From positions 4,526,001 to 4,590,000 of the forward strand of contig NZ_CP023695.1 in assembly GCF_008704395.1 (NCBI RefSeq): a DNA stretch of 64,000 bases, written 5' to 3'. Position numbers and translations under genes: made by a program. Under the pieces are notes generated by a model that made no database searches, was not told the origin of the DNA, and was given only the letters and a program-made list of their open reading frames with translations. Every line of letters starts with the position of its first letter. The first letter of the stretch is position 1. The stretch is from Streptomyces alboniger. GTDB lineage: Bacteria; Actinomycetota; Actinomycetes; Streptomycetales; Streptomycetaceae. This document shows positions 1 to 10,338 of this stretch, in pieces.

Positions 1-322
1 AGGTGATCTCCCGGATCGAGGTCCAGTACCCCCCGACGTGCTCGAAGTCCGTCCCGTTGGTTTCACGGCACTGGGAGGCACTGAATCCGGTAGCCGCCGC
101 CTGGGCCAGAGCCGCCTCGGTGGCGGCGCGCCGCGCGATGTTGAGGGGACCGCCGCCGGTCCCTGTGTAGCGCAGCTGGACCGGTCCGACGCCCGATGCG
201 GCGGCAGCGGAAGCGGAACCCGAAGCGGGGGCGGCTTGGGCTTGGACGGAGCCGGCCAGGGCGGTGGTGCAGACAACGGCCGCGGCCAGGAGTACGGCCC
301 GTAAGCCTCGTTGACGTCTCAT
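1..322 (-). CDS. Secreted protein, partial (runs off the left edge)
   Basis: The reading frame starts with ATG at 322 and stays open to the window edge. The start is set by a strong ribosome site (GGAGGAG) about 7 bases upstream. The N-terminus has arginines, a hydrophobic core and an AQA-A signal-peptidase site near residue 30, so the product should be exported by Sec. The mature part starts with an Ala/Ser-rich linker; what follows contains one Cys and matches no family I recognise. The C-terminus is missing, so no function is assigned. Confidence 0.6.
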   Translation of the reverse strand, partial: MRRQRGLRAVLLAAAVVCTTALAGSVQAQAAPASGSASAAAASGVGPVQLRYTGTGGGPLNIARRAATEAALAQAAATGFSASQCRETNGTDFEHVGGYWTSIREIT

Positions 323-465
323 GGTGTGCTCCTCCAGGAATCGCTCGGGCGGATGTCCGGGGACTGTCTTGACGCCAAGAAACGTAGCGAGATGCACTGA
401 GTGCTCGGTACCCGTCCATTTAGGGGGGTACCGGTGGGGGTTCTCATCACACGGGGGGCAGGCGA

Positions 466-1611
466 GTGGGGCTTCAGCGTGCACGGGGGTTCGCCGTGAA
501 GGCCGTCGGCCTCTTTCGGATCGCGCACCTGGTGTACGCGGCCGACGTCGTGGCCACCGGCCCGTCCGACTGGCGGAGCGTCGGCCTCCTGGCCGCCGTG
601 GGCGCCGTCACCCTGCTCCTCTACGGGTCGGCCCTCCTGCGCGGCTGGTTTTATCCGCGGTGGGTCTGGGCCGATGTACTGCTGACCGGCTGTGTGTTCC
701 CGTGGGTCGCCGTCGTCGCGATCGGTGAAGGACCGGCGGTGGAACCGCACGGCTGGCTGATGGTGCAGGCCCTCTCCTCGGCAGCGGCCGCCGTGGTGGC
801 GCTCGGCCTGCGAGGTGCCGCTTGGGCGGTCCTGCTCCTGCTGAGCACGTCACTGAGCGTCTACGAGGTGGTAGCGAGACCCACCTTGCCGGCCCTTTTC
901 GATCACTTCACGGCGGTCGTCGAAGCCGCGGCCCTCGCCGGAGCGGGCTGGTGGTACCTCCGGCGTCAGGGGTCCCGGCTGGACCTCGCGCAGGAACGGG
1001 CCGTCGTCGCCGAGACCGCGCGGGCGCGGCAGGCGGAGCGGGCGGCGCACCATGCGGCACTGCACGACACCGTGCTCGCCACCCTGACCGCCATCGCCGC
1101 CGGCCGAGTGGACGCCAACGCGCCCGCCGTCCGCGACCGCTGCGCCCGCGAAGCGGCCTACCTGCGCCGGCTCGTGCAGGCCTACGAGGAGCCGCACCGG
1201 CACAGCGGCCTGCCCGCACCCGGGATGGGTACCTGGGCCGCCCTGGAGGAGGCCGCCCGCGCCGCGGAAAGCCTCGGCCTGAAGGTGACCGCGCAGTACG
1301 ACGCGGTGCCGGACCTGCCCCGGGAGGTCGCCCACGCCCTGGCCGCCGCGGTGTCCGAAGCGCTGAACAACGTACACAAGCACGCCCAGACCCCGCGGGC
1401 CTACCTCACCGTCTTCGGCAACGCCGGTGGCGTCGAGGTGGCCGTGGCCGACCGTGGCATCGGCTTCGACACGTCCGACCGGAGCCACCGCCGTGCCGGG
1501 ACCGGACTGCGCCGCTCCGTACACGGCAGGATGGCCGCCATCGGAGGCAGGGCGGAAGTGGACAGCCGGCCCGGTGAGGGAACAGTGGTCGAACTGCGGT
1601 GGCCGGCATGA
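466..1611 (+). CDS. Membrane sensor histidine kinase (NarL/DesK-like group)
   Basis: 381 residues from a GTG at 466 with a G-rich ribosome site; an in-frame GTG at 496 is the alternative start. About five hydrophobic segments fill residues 20-150. A cytoplasmic helix follows with the likely phospho-acceptor H200 (LHDTVL). The C-terminal HATPase domain shows the N-box EALNNVHKHA and the G-box DRGIGFD. The H-box lacks the usual RELHD-type sequence of HisKA_3 kinases, so the dimerisation domain is divergent. The stop overlaps the ATG of the response-regulator gene, so the two are translationally coupled. The stimulus is unknown. Confidence 0.85.
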   Translation: MGLQRARGFAVKAVGLFRIAHLVYAADVVATGPSDWRSVGLLAAVGAVTLLLYGSALLRGWFYPRWVWADVLLTGCVFPWVAVVAIGEGPAVEPHGWLMVQALSSAAAAVVALGLRGAAWAVLLLLSTSLSVYEVVARPTLPALFDHFTAVVEAAALAGAGWWYLRRQGSRLDLAQERAVVAETARARQAERAAHHAALHDTVLATLTAIAAGRVDANAPAVRDRCAREAAYLRRLVQAYEEPHRHSGLPAPGMGTWAALEEAARAAESLGLKVTAQYDAVPDLPREVAHALAAAVSEALNNVHKHAQTPRAYLTVFGNAGGVEVAVADRGIGFDTSDRSHRRAGTGLRRSVHGRMAAIGGRAEVDSRPGEGTVVELRWPA

Positions 1612-2246
1612 TCGACATCGCGGTGGTCGACGACGACCGCATGCTCCTCGACGGGCTGCGCGCCTGGCTGTCCGGCCAGCAGCGCCTGCGCCTCGTCGGA
1701 ACCGTGTCGACGGTCGACGCCCTGCTGGCGGGCCCCGCCCGGACGGCCGCCGTGGTGCTCCTCGACCTCGTACTGGGGGACGGTTCCCGCCCGGAGGCGA
1801 ACGTGCGCCGTGTGCGGGCGGCCGGGAGCAAGGTCCTGGTCATCAGCACGATCGCCGACCACGCCCGGGTCGTGGCGGCCGTGGCTGCCGGAGCCGACGG
1901 CTACCTCACCAAGGACCACGCCCTGGACACCCTGGTGGAGGCCGTCGAGACCGTGGCCGCGGGTGGGACAGCGCATTCTCCTGAACTCGCCTTCGGCTGG
2001 GTGAAGGACACCACCCCGACCCGACCGCACCTGGCCCCACGGGAACGTCAGGTGCTGCGCGACTACGCCTCCGGGCTGACCCTGAAAGCCACCGCCCGGC
2101 GCGCGGGCATCACCGTCAACACCGCGAAGTACTACCTGGACCAGGTGAAGGAAAAGTACCGACAGGCCGGCCGCCCGGCCTTGACGAAGATCGACCTGGC
2201 CCGGCGGCTCGACGAGGACGATGCGTACGGGGGAAGGCTCGGATGA
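1608..2246 (+). CDS. LuxR-type response regulator, partner of the preceding kinase
   Basis: 212 residues from the ATG at 1608, which overlaps the kinase stop as ATGA; a GTG at 1599 would add three residues. The receiver domain (1-115) has the acidic cluster D8-D10, phospho-acceptor D53 (LLDLVLGDG) and K102 (YLTKDH). A helix-turn-helix occupies about 142-202 (APRERQVL through KATARRAGITVNTAKYYLDQ). The second helix departs from the LuxR consensus (YYLDQVKEKY instead of THLxxIyxKL). It should bind DNA when phosphorylated by the adjacent kinase. Targets are not evident. Confidence 0.88.
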   Translation: MIDIAVVDDDRMLLDGLRAWLSGQQRLRLVGTVSTVDALLAGPARTAAVVLLDLVLGDGSRPEANVRRVRAAGSKVLVISTIADHARVVAAVAAGADGYLTKDHALDTLVEAVETVAAGGTAHSPELAFGWVKDTTPTRPHLAPRERQVLRDYASGLTLKATARRAGITVNTAKYYLDQVKEKYRQAGRPALTKIDLARRLDEDDAYGGRLG

Positions 2247-2267
2247 GCACGGTCCGGCGGCACGCCA

Positions 2268-2300
2268 GTTGGGGCGGCCCCCGTCCGGAGTCGCCCCAAC
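2268..2300. terminator. Hairpin between convergent genes
   Basis: GTTGGGGCG and CGCCCCAAC form a perfect 9-bp inverted repeat with a 15-base loop. It lies between the stop of the response regulator (2246) and the stop of the convergent lipase gene (2335). There is no T-run, as is common for high-GC terminators. Confidence 0.5.
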
Positions 2301-2334
2301 ACGTCCGCTTGGGCCATCAGTTGCTTCGCTCAGC

Positions 2335-3501
2335 TCAGCAGTTGCTCCGCGCCGGCTTCCCCGCGAAGCGGTCCGCCAGCCACTGGGCGGCGAGCGGTGA
2401 CTGCGTGATCACGCCGCTGACGTGCTCGCCGAGCGCGATGGTGTGCCACTCGACGTTCGCGCCCTTCGCGCACCAGTCGGCGCGGACCTGCTTGCCGACG
2501 CCGTACGGGATGAGTTCGTCGGCCAGCGCGTGGTACAGGTACACCGGCGCGTCCGGTTCGACCGAGCCGACCCGCGACTCGCGCAGGCGCCGCTGCCAGT
2601 CGGGCTGGTCGAGGGGGTTCTTCGTGGTCATCGAGTCGATCGACTTGAAGGCGCCGAGCACCGCGCCGTCCGCCACGCACGTGTTCTTCATGGCGCCGAG
2701 GAGCGTCCTGCCGACCGGGTTCAGGTAGGAGTCGAGGTTCAGCTCGGGGAACGCCGCGTTCTGGCCGATCGCCGCCATGAAGATCAGCCCCGAGCCGTAC
2801 GACCCGTCGTTGGAGTCCGCCACCTTCATCAGATCGCCGGGGACGCCGCCGGTGGCCGTGCCCTTGACGTCGAGTTCGGGCGCGTACGAGCCGTGCAGCT
2901 CGGCCGCCCAGGAGGAGGCCTGGCCGCCCTGCGAGTAGCCCATGATGCCGACCGGGGTGTCCTTCCCGAGGCCCGCCTCGGGATGGCGGATCGCGGCGCG
3001 GGCCGCGTCGAGCATGGCCTGGCCGGCCGAGCGGCCCACCGTGTAGGTGTGGTCGCCCGGGGTGCCCAGACCCTCGTAGTCGGTGACGGCCACCGCCCAG
3101 CCGCGCAGGGTGAGCTGCTGGATGAGGTTGGCCTCCAGCGCGGTGCCCCTCGGGAAGCCCGCGCTGGGCGCGCAGTGGTCGCCCACGCCGACCGTCCCCA
3201 CCGCGTACGTGATCAGAGGACGCGGCCCCTTCCTGCCGTCCTGCGGCACGATGACCGTTCCGGAGACGGTGTTGGGTTCGCCCTTGGCCGTCGTCGAGCG
3301 GTAGTGGATCTTCCAGGCCTTGGTGCCCGTCGGCTGGCCCGGCAGCGGGTGGAAGCTGCTCGGATCGGAGCTGACGATGTCGCCGGGGGACGCGGCCGCG
3401 CCGCGCTCGTCGGCGTGGGCCGTGCCGAGCGGGGTGATGGCCGACAGGCCTATCGCGGCCCCGACGGCCCACGCTCTGACGCTCGTACGGGGGATGTGCA
3501 T
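2335..3501 (-). CDS. Secreted lipase/esterase (LIP family, alpha/beta hydrolase)
   Basis: 388 residues. The ATG at 3501 is chosen because GGGAGAG lies about 7 bases upstream; a GTG at 3522 is possible. Residues 1-30 form a signal peptide ending in AHA. The fold is alpha/beta hydrolase with nucleophile S190 (GYSQGG), probable acid D328 (ADELIP) and H360 (GEH), the arrangement of secretory lipases related to fungal LIP lipases. Cysteines at 110, 275, 344 and 388 may form disulfides. It should hydrolyse acyl esters outside the cell. Substrate chain length cannot be read from sequence. It is monocistronic and convergent with the two-component genes. Confidence 0.85.
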   Translation of the reverse strand: MHIPRTSVRAWAVGAAIGLSAITPLGTAHADERGAAASPGDIVSSDPSSFHPLPGQPTGTKAWKIHYRSTTAKGEPNTVSGTVIVPQDGRKGPRPLITYAVGTVGVGDHCAPSAGFPRGTALEANLIQQLTLRGWAVAVTDYEGLGTPGDHTYTVGRSAGQAMLDAARAAIRHPEAGLGKDTPVGIMGYSQGGQASSWAAELHGSYAPELDVKGTATGGVPGDLMKVADSNDGSYGSGLIFMAAIGQNAAFPELNLDSYLNPVGRTLLGAMKNTCVADGAVLGAFKSIDSMTTKNPLDQPDWQRRLRESRVGSVEPDAPVYLYHALADELIPYGVGKQVRADWCAKGANVEWHTIALGEHVSGVITQSPLAAQWLADRFAGKPARSNC

Positions 3502-3676
3502 GCGGCTCTCCCAACTGTCCACAGGGGGGTGGGATGTGCGGGCCTCGACCGTAGTGACGCGTGAGTAAGCAGGGGGCTGACCGGGACGCTCACCTTCGTT
3601 GACCGCGACTGCCCGCCGGGCCTCAGGGCCGCCGGGCCGCCGGGCCTCAGGGTCCCCGGGAGAAGCGGGCCGAGCC

Positions 3677-4675
3677 TCACAGGCGCGTGCGGTACGCCCC
3701 CGGCGTCGTCCCCGTCCAGCGGCGGAACGCCCGGTGGAAGGCCGTGTCCTCGGAGAATCCGAGCCGCGCCGCCAGCTCGGCGATCGGCTCGTGGCCCTCC
3801 GCCAGGCCCGCGATCGCCGCGTCCCGGCGCACCGCGTCCTTCAGCTGCTGGTACGACGTGGACTCCTCGGCCAGGCGGCGCCGCAGCGTCGCCGGGCTCA
3901 CCGCGAGCCGCGCCGCGATCTCACCGAGCGAGGGGAGGCGGGGCGAGGAGCGCAGGGACCGCGCGAGGGTGCGGCCCACCTGCTCGGCGACCGTCGTGCC
4001 GTACTCGCGGCGGGTCAGCAGCTCGAAGGGCGCGCGCCGCAGCATCTCGTCCAGCGCCTCCTCGTCCCTGATCAGCGGCGCGTCGAGCCAGTGCGGGGGG
4101 AACCCGGCGCCGGTGCGCTCGGCCCCGAACCGCACGGGGCAGCCGAAGAGCAGCTCGTACTCGTCCTTGTGCGGGGGCGGCGGATGGCCGAACTCCGCCC
4201 AGCGCAGCGGTATGCGGCGCCCGACCAGCCAGCTGCACAGGCGGTGCCAGATGATGACCAGGCACTCGGCGAGGAAGTAGTCCTGTTCGAGGTCGCTGCG
4301 GACGCCGAACACGGCTTCGTCGCCCCGGCGCTCCAGGACGAGGTCGGGCCCGCCGGGGAAGAGGCCGTAGAAGGTGACGCCCCGCTGCACGGCCGCGCCG
4401 AGGTCACGGCAGCCGAGCGAGGCCTGGCACATCATCGCGAACGTGCCCGGCCTGCTGACGGCGGAGCCCAGACCCAGGAACTCGTCCTGCGTGGCGCGGT
4501 ACAACTCCCTGAAGAGCCGCACGAACTGAGGGGCCGTCACCCGTGCCCGGTCGTCGCCGAGGAGCAGCGGCGGGATCTCGGCGCCCCGCAGCAGCGGGAC
4601 GGTGTCGATGCCGCGCCGCTCGGCTCCGCGCAGCACGGCCCGCACATGGTGCACGGTGATCGTCCGCCTGGCCAT
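3677..4675 (-). CDS. AraC-family transcriptional regulator
   Basis: 332 residues from the ATG at 4675 (MARRTITV); a longer frame reaches 4771 but would overlap the divergent gene. The N-terminal ~190 residues resemble the arabinose-binding-like effector domain of the OruR/ArgR-type AraC subgroup (VTAPQFVRLFRELY and FGCPVRFG motifs). The C-terminal 100 residues hold the double helix-turn-helix (LPSLGEIAARLAVSPATLRR, then LGFSEDTAFHRAFRRWTG). It is divergent from the acyl-CoA synthetase gene with a 94-base gap, so it is the likely regulator of that gene. Confidence 0.88.
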   Translation of the reverse strand: MARRTITVHHVRAVLRGAERRGIDTVPLLRGAEIPPLLLGDDRARVTAPQFVRLFRELYRATQDEFLGLGSAVSRPGTFAMMCQASLGCRDLGAAVQRGVTFYGLFPGGPDLVLERRGDEAVFGVRSDLEQDYFLAECLVIIWHRLCSWLVGRRIPLRWAEFGHPPPPHKDEYELLFGCPVRFGAERTGAGFPPHWLDAPLIRDEEALDEMLRRAPFELLTRREYGTTVAEQVGRTLARSLRSSPRLPSLGEIAARLAVSPATLRRRLAEESTSYQQLKDAVRRDAAIAGLAEGHEPIAELAARLGFSEDTAFHRAFRRWTGTTPGAYRTRL

Positions 4676-4718
4676 GCCATGACGGTAGCGCCGCGCTGAG
4701 CGCCCCGGCCAGCGCCGC

Positions 4719-4733
4719 TGACGTTTCGCGTCA
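4719..4733. promoter_or_regulatory. TGACG-N5-CGTCA inverted repeat, candidate operator
   Basis: A perfect 5-bp-arm palindrome sits centrally between the AraC regulator and fadD, about 44 bases upstream of the fadD start. A regulator site is plausible; which protein binds is unknown. Confidence 0.4.
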
Positions 4734-4756
4734 TCCCGCACGCCGGACGCGCTCCC

Positions 4757-4762
4757 TAGCGT
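4757..4762 (+). promoter_or_regulatory. Candidate -10 box (TAGCGT) for a leaderless fadD mRNA
   Basis: TAGCGT fits the TAnnnT pattern of streptomycete vegetative -10 boxes. It ends 7 bases before the fadD ATG at 4770, and no purine-rich ribosome site precedes that ATG. Together these suggest transcription starts at or next to the start codon. No convincing -35 was seen. Confidence 0.35.
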
Positions 4763-4769
4763 CGTACGC

Positions 4770-6575
4770 ATGCAGCAGACCCGGAAGGACCCCCTGACGG
4801 CGGCGGAACTCCCCTCTACCCTGGCCCTGTTGACGGAGTGGGCGGCGGACCGTTACGGCGAACTGCCCGCCCTGCGCTTTCGCCGCGACGGGAAGTGGAC
4901 CGAACTCTCCTACGCCGGACTGCGGGACCGCGCACGCCACGTGGGCCGCGCCCTGCTCGCGCTGGGCGTCCGCCCCGGCGACCGCGTGGCGATCCTCGCC
5001 GAGACCTGCCCCGAGTGGACCCACGCCCACTTCGGCATGCTCGCCGCGGGCGCGGTCGTCGTCCCCGTCTACCCGACGGCGGGCGACGAGGAGATCGCGT
5101 GGGTCGTGACGGACTCGGGCGCGACGGTGGTCCTCTGCGAGGACGCGCTCCAGGCCGCGAAGATCGAGCGGCTGCGGGGGGAGGGGCGGCTGGCGGGGGT
5201 GCGGGAGGTGGTCCTGATGCCGGCCCTCACCGACCCCGCGGAATCCGGCACCTCCGGCGACGCCCCCGCACTCGACGTGCTGCTGGAGCGTGCCGCCGGC
5301 CGGGGCGAGGGAGATCTGGCCACCATCATCTACACGTCCGGGACCACCGGCGCGCCCAAGGGGTGCCTGCTGACGCACGGCAATCTGCTGGCCGTGCAGC
5401 GCGCCTCCGTGCCGCTCGTCGGTGGCGGGCCCGGCGACTCCACGTACCTCTATCTGCCGCTCGCCCATCTCCTCGCCCAGCTCATCGAGTTCACGACGCT
5501 CCTCCAGGGCGGCACGCTCACCTTCTTCGGCGGGCGCGTCGAGGACGTCGTCGGCGAGCTGGCCGAGGCGCGCCCCACCCATCTGCCGTCCGTGCCCCGC
5601 CTCTTCGAGAAGGTGCGGTCGGTCGTGCTGTCGCTCGCGGAGTCGCAGGAGGGCGGGCGCGAACGGTTCGAGGAGGCCGTCCGTATCGGCGTCATGGCCG
5701 CCGAAGGCACTCTGCCGCCCGACCTCCGGGACGCGTACGAGGCAGCCGACAAGGCCCTGTACGGTCTGGTCCGGCAGGCGCTCGGTGGCCGGGTCCGCTG
5801 GGCGCTCACCGGCGGCGCGCCCATCGCGCCCGACACCGTGGACTTCCTGCGGGCCTGCGGCATCGAGGTCTACGAGGGCTACGGCATGACGGAGTCGGCC
5901 GGAGTCCTCACCCTCAACCACCCCGGCGCCGTGCGCTACGGCACGGTGGGCCGCCCGGTCGACGGCGTCGAGATCCGCACCGCGCCCGACGGCGAGGTGC
6001 TGGCCCGCGGCGCCATGGTCTTTTCCGGCTACCACAACAACCCCGCCGCCACCAGTGAGGCCATCGACGCCGAAGGCTGGCTGCACACGGGAGACTTGGG
6101 CGCGCTCGACGACGACGGCTACCTCACGATCACCGGCCGCAAGAAGGACCTGATCATCACCTCGGGAGGCAAGAACCTCACGCCCTCCCTGAGCGAACTC
6201 GCCGTGCAGACCTCGCGGTTCGTCTCCCGCGCGGTCATGGTCGGCGACCGCCGCCCCCACCCGGTCGCGCTGATCACCCTGGACACGGAGGAGGTCACCG
6301 GCTGGGCCGCCCGCGAAGGCGTGGAACTGACCGCGCCCCTCTCCCGCGACCCACGCGTCCGCGCCCTCGTCCAGGAGGCCGTGGACGCCGCCAACACCAC
6401 GGTCTCGCGCCCCGCCCGCATCCGCCGGTTCGCCGTCCTCGATGAGGACTTCACGGTGGCGGACGGCCTTCTGACCCCGAGCCTGAAGGTCCGCAGGCGC
6501 GCGGTCACCGAGCGGTACGCGGACGTCGTGGACGCGCTGTACGGGGAGGGGTCCGGCGGCGACGGCGAGGGCTGA
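4770..6575 (+). CDS. fadD: Long-chain fatty acyl-CoA synthetase (AMP-forming)
   Basis: 601 residues. It activates long-chain fatty acids to acyl-CoA through an acyl-adenylate. The P-loop-like motif YTSGTTGAPKG is at about 187-197, the YGMTES adenine-binding motif at about 371, and the C-terminal hinge with TGDLGALDDDGYLTITGRKK and GGKNLTPS follows. Length and motif order are normal for the family. The start ATG at 4770 has no clear Shine-Dalgarno. The divergent AraC regulator suggests fatty-acid or related effector control. Exact chain preference is not visible. Confidence 0.92.
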   Translation: MQQTRKDPLTAAELPSTLALLTEWAADRYGELPALRFRRDGKWTELSYAGLRDRARHVGRALLALGVRPGDRVAILAETCPEWTHAHFGMLAAGAVVVPVYPTAGDEEIAWVVTDSGATVVLCEDALQAAKIERLRGEGRLAGVREVVLMPALTDPAESGTSGDAPALDVLLERAAGRGEGDLATIIYTSGTTGAPKGCLLTHGNLLAVQRASVPLVGGGPGDSTYLYLPLAHLLAQLIEFTTLLQGGTLTFFGGRVEDVVGELAEARPTHLPSVPRLFEKVRSVVLSLAESQEGGRERFEEAVRIGVMAAEGTLPPDLRDAYEAADKALYGLVRQALGGRVRWALTGGAPIAPDTVDFLRACGIEVYEGYGMTESAGVLTLNHPGAVRYGTVGRPVDGVEIRTAPDGEVLARGAMVFSGYHNNPAATSEAIDAEGWLHTGDLGALDDDGYLTITGRKKDLIITSGGKNLTPSLSELAVQTSRFVSRAVMVGDRRPHPVALITLDTEEVTGWAAREGVELTAPLSRDPRVRALVQEAVDAANTTVSRPARIRRFAVLDEDFTVADGLLTPSLKVRRRAVTERYADVVDALYGEGSGGDGEG

Positions 6576-6605
6576 GCCGGGGGTGTACGCCGTGTCCCGC
6601 GCCCT

Positions 6606-6619
6606 TCCTGACGTCAGGA
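6606..6619. repeat. 14-bp perfect palindrome over the azlD stop codon
   Basis: TCCTGACGTCAGGA spans the stop codon of azlD between two convergent genes. It could act as a short terminator hairpin or protein site. It shares the TGACG/CGTCA core of the inverted repeat upstream of fadD. Confidence 0.35.
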
Positions 6620-6928
6620 GACTCCCGCGAGCCGCAGCAGCGCGGTCGCCGCCGCAGCGCCCACCACGACCACCGCGAACGGCGCCCTGCGCCAGGCGAG
6701 GAGCCCGCCGACCAGCACCCCGGCGGGCCTGGCCCATCCCGCGAAGCCCTGGCCCTCCGTGAGAGCGCCCGTGGCGAGCAGCGCGACCAGCAGGACGGTG
6801 GCGCTGACGGTCAGCAGTTCCTGGACGCGTACGGGCAGTTCGACGCGGCCGTGCAGCACGGGCCCGGCCAGCCGGAAGACGTACGTTCCCGCGGCGAGGG
6901 CGAGGACACAGGCGAGCGTGGCGTTCAC
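6614..6928 (-). CDS. azlD: AzlD-family small subunit of a branched-chain amino acid exporter
   Basis: 104 residues with about four hydrophobic segments and the conserved Arg in TYVFRLAGP near the N-terminus, typical of AzlD. AzlD partners AzlC to export branched-chain amino acids or their analogues. The gene overlaps azlC by four bases (ATGA) in the expected azlC-azlD order. Confidence 0.85.
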   Translation of the reverse strand: MNATLACVLALAAGTYVFRLAGPVLHGRVELPVRVQELLTVSATVLLVALLATGALTEGQGFAGWARPAGVLVGGLLAWRRAPFAVVVVGAAAATALLRLAGVS

Positions 6929-7698
6929 GAGGCGCTCCCGGGAGTGGTGGTGCGGGGGCGGCGGCGGAAGGGTCCGCGGCGTGCCGCGAGCAGGCCGAGG
7001 AGGGCGAGCAGCACCGGCACCCCCGCGGGCAGCAGCGGCGCCGCGGCGACCGCGATCACCGCGCCGGCCGCCGACGCCCGCCGGGCCGCGCTGTCACCGC
7101 GCAGCGCGGGCAGCACCAGGGCGAGCAGCACCACGGGGAACGCCGCGTCGAGCCCGAACCGGTCCGTGTCGCCGAGCGCCGACCCGGCGAGGGCGCCCGC
7201 GAGCACGCTGAGGTTCCACACCGCGAACAGTCCGATGCCGGATATCCAGAACGCGGCCTTGCGCTGCCTGCGGCCCTTCTGCGCGAGGACGAAGGCCGCC
7301 GTCTCGTCGGTGATCAGGTGCGCGCCGATCAGCCGCGCCGTCCAGGTGCGGCCGATGTCGTCGGCGAGGGCCAGGCTGAACGCCGCCGTACGGGAGTTGA
7401 GCAGCAGCCCGGTCGCCGCCGCGGCCACGGGACCGCCGCCGGCGGTGAGGATGCCGACGGCGCTGAACTGGGAGGAGCCCGCGTACACGAGCAGCGACAT
7501 GACCACGGGCACCCACAGCGGGAGCCCGCCCGCGACGGCGATCGCGCCGAAGGAGACACCGACGACGGCGTCGGCCAGCAGGACGAGGGCGATGTCGCGC
7601 AGCACCCCGGGCGGTAGATCGGAGAGACGGACGAGGCCGGGGCCGGCCCCCTCGTCCGTTCGCTGGGCTGGGTCGTCTGTTCGGTGTGGCGAACGCAT
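6925..7698 (-). CDS. azlC: AzlC-family permease, branched-chain amino acid exporter
   Basis: 257 residues with multiple transmembrane helices and AzlC signatures (GVSFGAIAVAGGLP, YAGSSQFSAVG, LIGAHLITDE). It forms the export channel with the AzlD subunit. The N-terminal ~25 residues are hydrophilic. The start codon at 7698 lies inside a cluster of CGAACG sites shared with the divergent XRE-cupin regulator, so repression by that regulator is likely. Confidence 0.88.
   Translation of the reverse strand: MRSPHRTDDPAQRTDEGAGPGLVRLSDLPPGVLRDIALVLLADAVVGVSFGAIAVAGGLPLWVPVVMSLLVYAGSSQFSAVGILTAGGGPVAAAATGLLLNSRTAAFSLALADDIGRTWTARLIGAHLITDETAAFVLAQKGRRQRKAAFWISGIGLFAVWNLSVLAGALAGSALGDTDRFGLDAAFPVVLLALVLPALRGDSAARRASAAGAVIAVAAAPLLPAGVPVLLALLGLLAARRGPFRRRPRTTTPGSAS
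7679..7694. promoter_or_regulatory. Operator-like palindrome GTTCG-N6-CGAAC (copy 1)
   Basis: The inverted repeat overlaps the azlC start codon region. A second copy lies 48 bp away (7727-7742). The right half with its flank, TGTGGCGAACGC (7685-7696), recurs exactly at 7754-7765. It is a probable binding site of the divergently encoded XRE-cupin regulator. Confidence 0.6.
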
Positions 7699-7704
7699 GC
7701 GTCG

Positions 7705-7710
7705 TAGGAT
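7705..7710 (+). promoter_or_regulatory. Candidate -10 box (TAGGAT) for the XRE-cupin gene
   Basis: TAGGAT fits TAnnnT and lies between the two GTTCG-N6-CGAAC sites. A transcript starting near 7717 would allow leaderless use of the GTG at 7718 or a short leader to the ATG at 7799. Confidence 0.35.
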
Positions 7711-7726
7711 GGGGTGAGTGAAGTGC

Positions 7727-7742
7727 GTTCGTCAAGGCGAAC
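7727..7742. promoter_or_regulatory. Operator-like palindrome GTTCG-N6-CGAAC (copy 2)
   Basis: GTTCGTCAAGGCGAAC is an exact inverted repeat with a 6-base spacer. It lies just downstream of the candidate -10 box, a position suited to autorepression. A further half-site (CGAACG) is at 7759-7764. Confidence 0.6.
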
Positions 7743-7798
7743 GATCGGTCCCCTGTGGCGAACGCGACGCGCGGGGAAGGGCAACGGGAGTGAACGTG

Positions 7799-9972
<2,174 letters not shown>

Positions 9973-10338
9973 CGGCTTCGCGGTGCCGGTCTGGAAGGCG
10001 GGGCCGAAGGGGCGGGGAATTGGCCCCGCCCCTAATCGGGGACATGACCCATCGCCCGCGTCCGCATTCCCGGCTGCCCGGGGATATCGCCGCCGCCGAA
10101 TTGCGGACGGAGGAATTGCCGGGGCGGCCGTCGCCGTCCGGCGGGGCTATCGGCAGCGGAAAGCGCGCCGGACGTAAAGGATCAATCCGGTCATTGCTCC
10201 CATGTGGCGGGGAATGCGGGCGGAGCCGTTCCGCCGACCGGTTCCGCACTACGCTGACCGGCAGTCGTAAAGCCGCGCACGCCGCGCACCGACAGGGTGC
10301 GGGAAGGTCCGGCCGCGCGCCTGGGGGAGGCCAACGTC
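9973..10338. other. Intergenic region mqnA to kinase 1
   Basis: 366 bases without a supported gene. It holds the mqnA terminator hairpin and otherwise G/C-rich sequence. I see no convincing promoter for the kinase, although TACGCT near 10250 could be a -10 box. Confidence 0.4.
10009..10032 (+). terminator. Hairpin after mqnA
   Basis: GGGGCGGGG and CCCCGCCCC form a perfect 9-bp stem around a 6-base loop, 36 bases downstream of the mqnA stop. Confidence 0.55.

Noticed and set aside
4731..6737. Long minus-strand open frame opposite fadD
   Set aside because: It is a high-GC antisense shadow with no family features and implausible composition.
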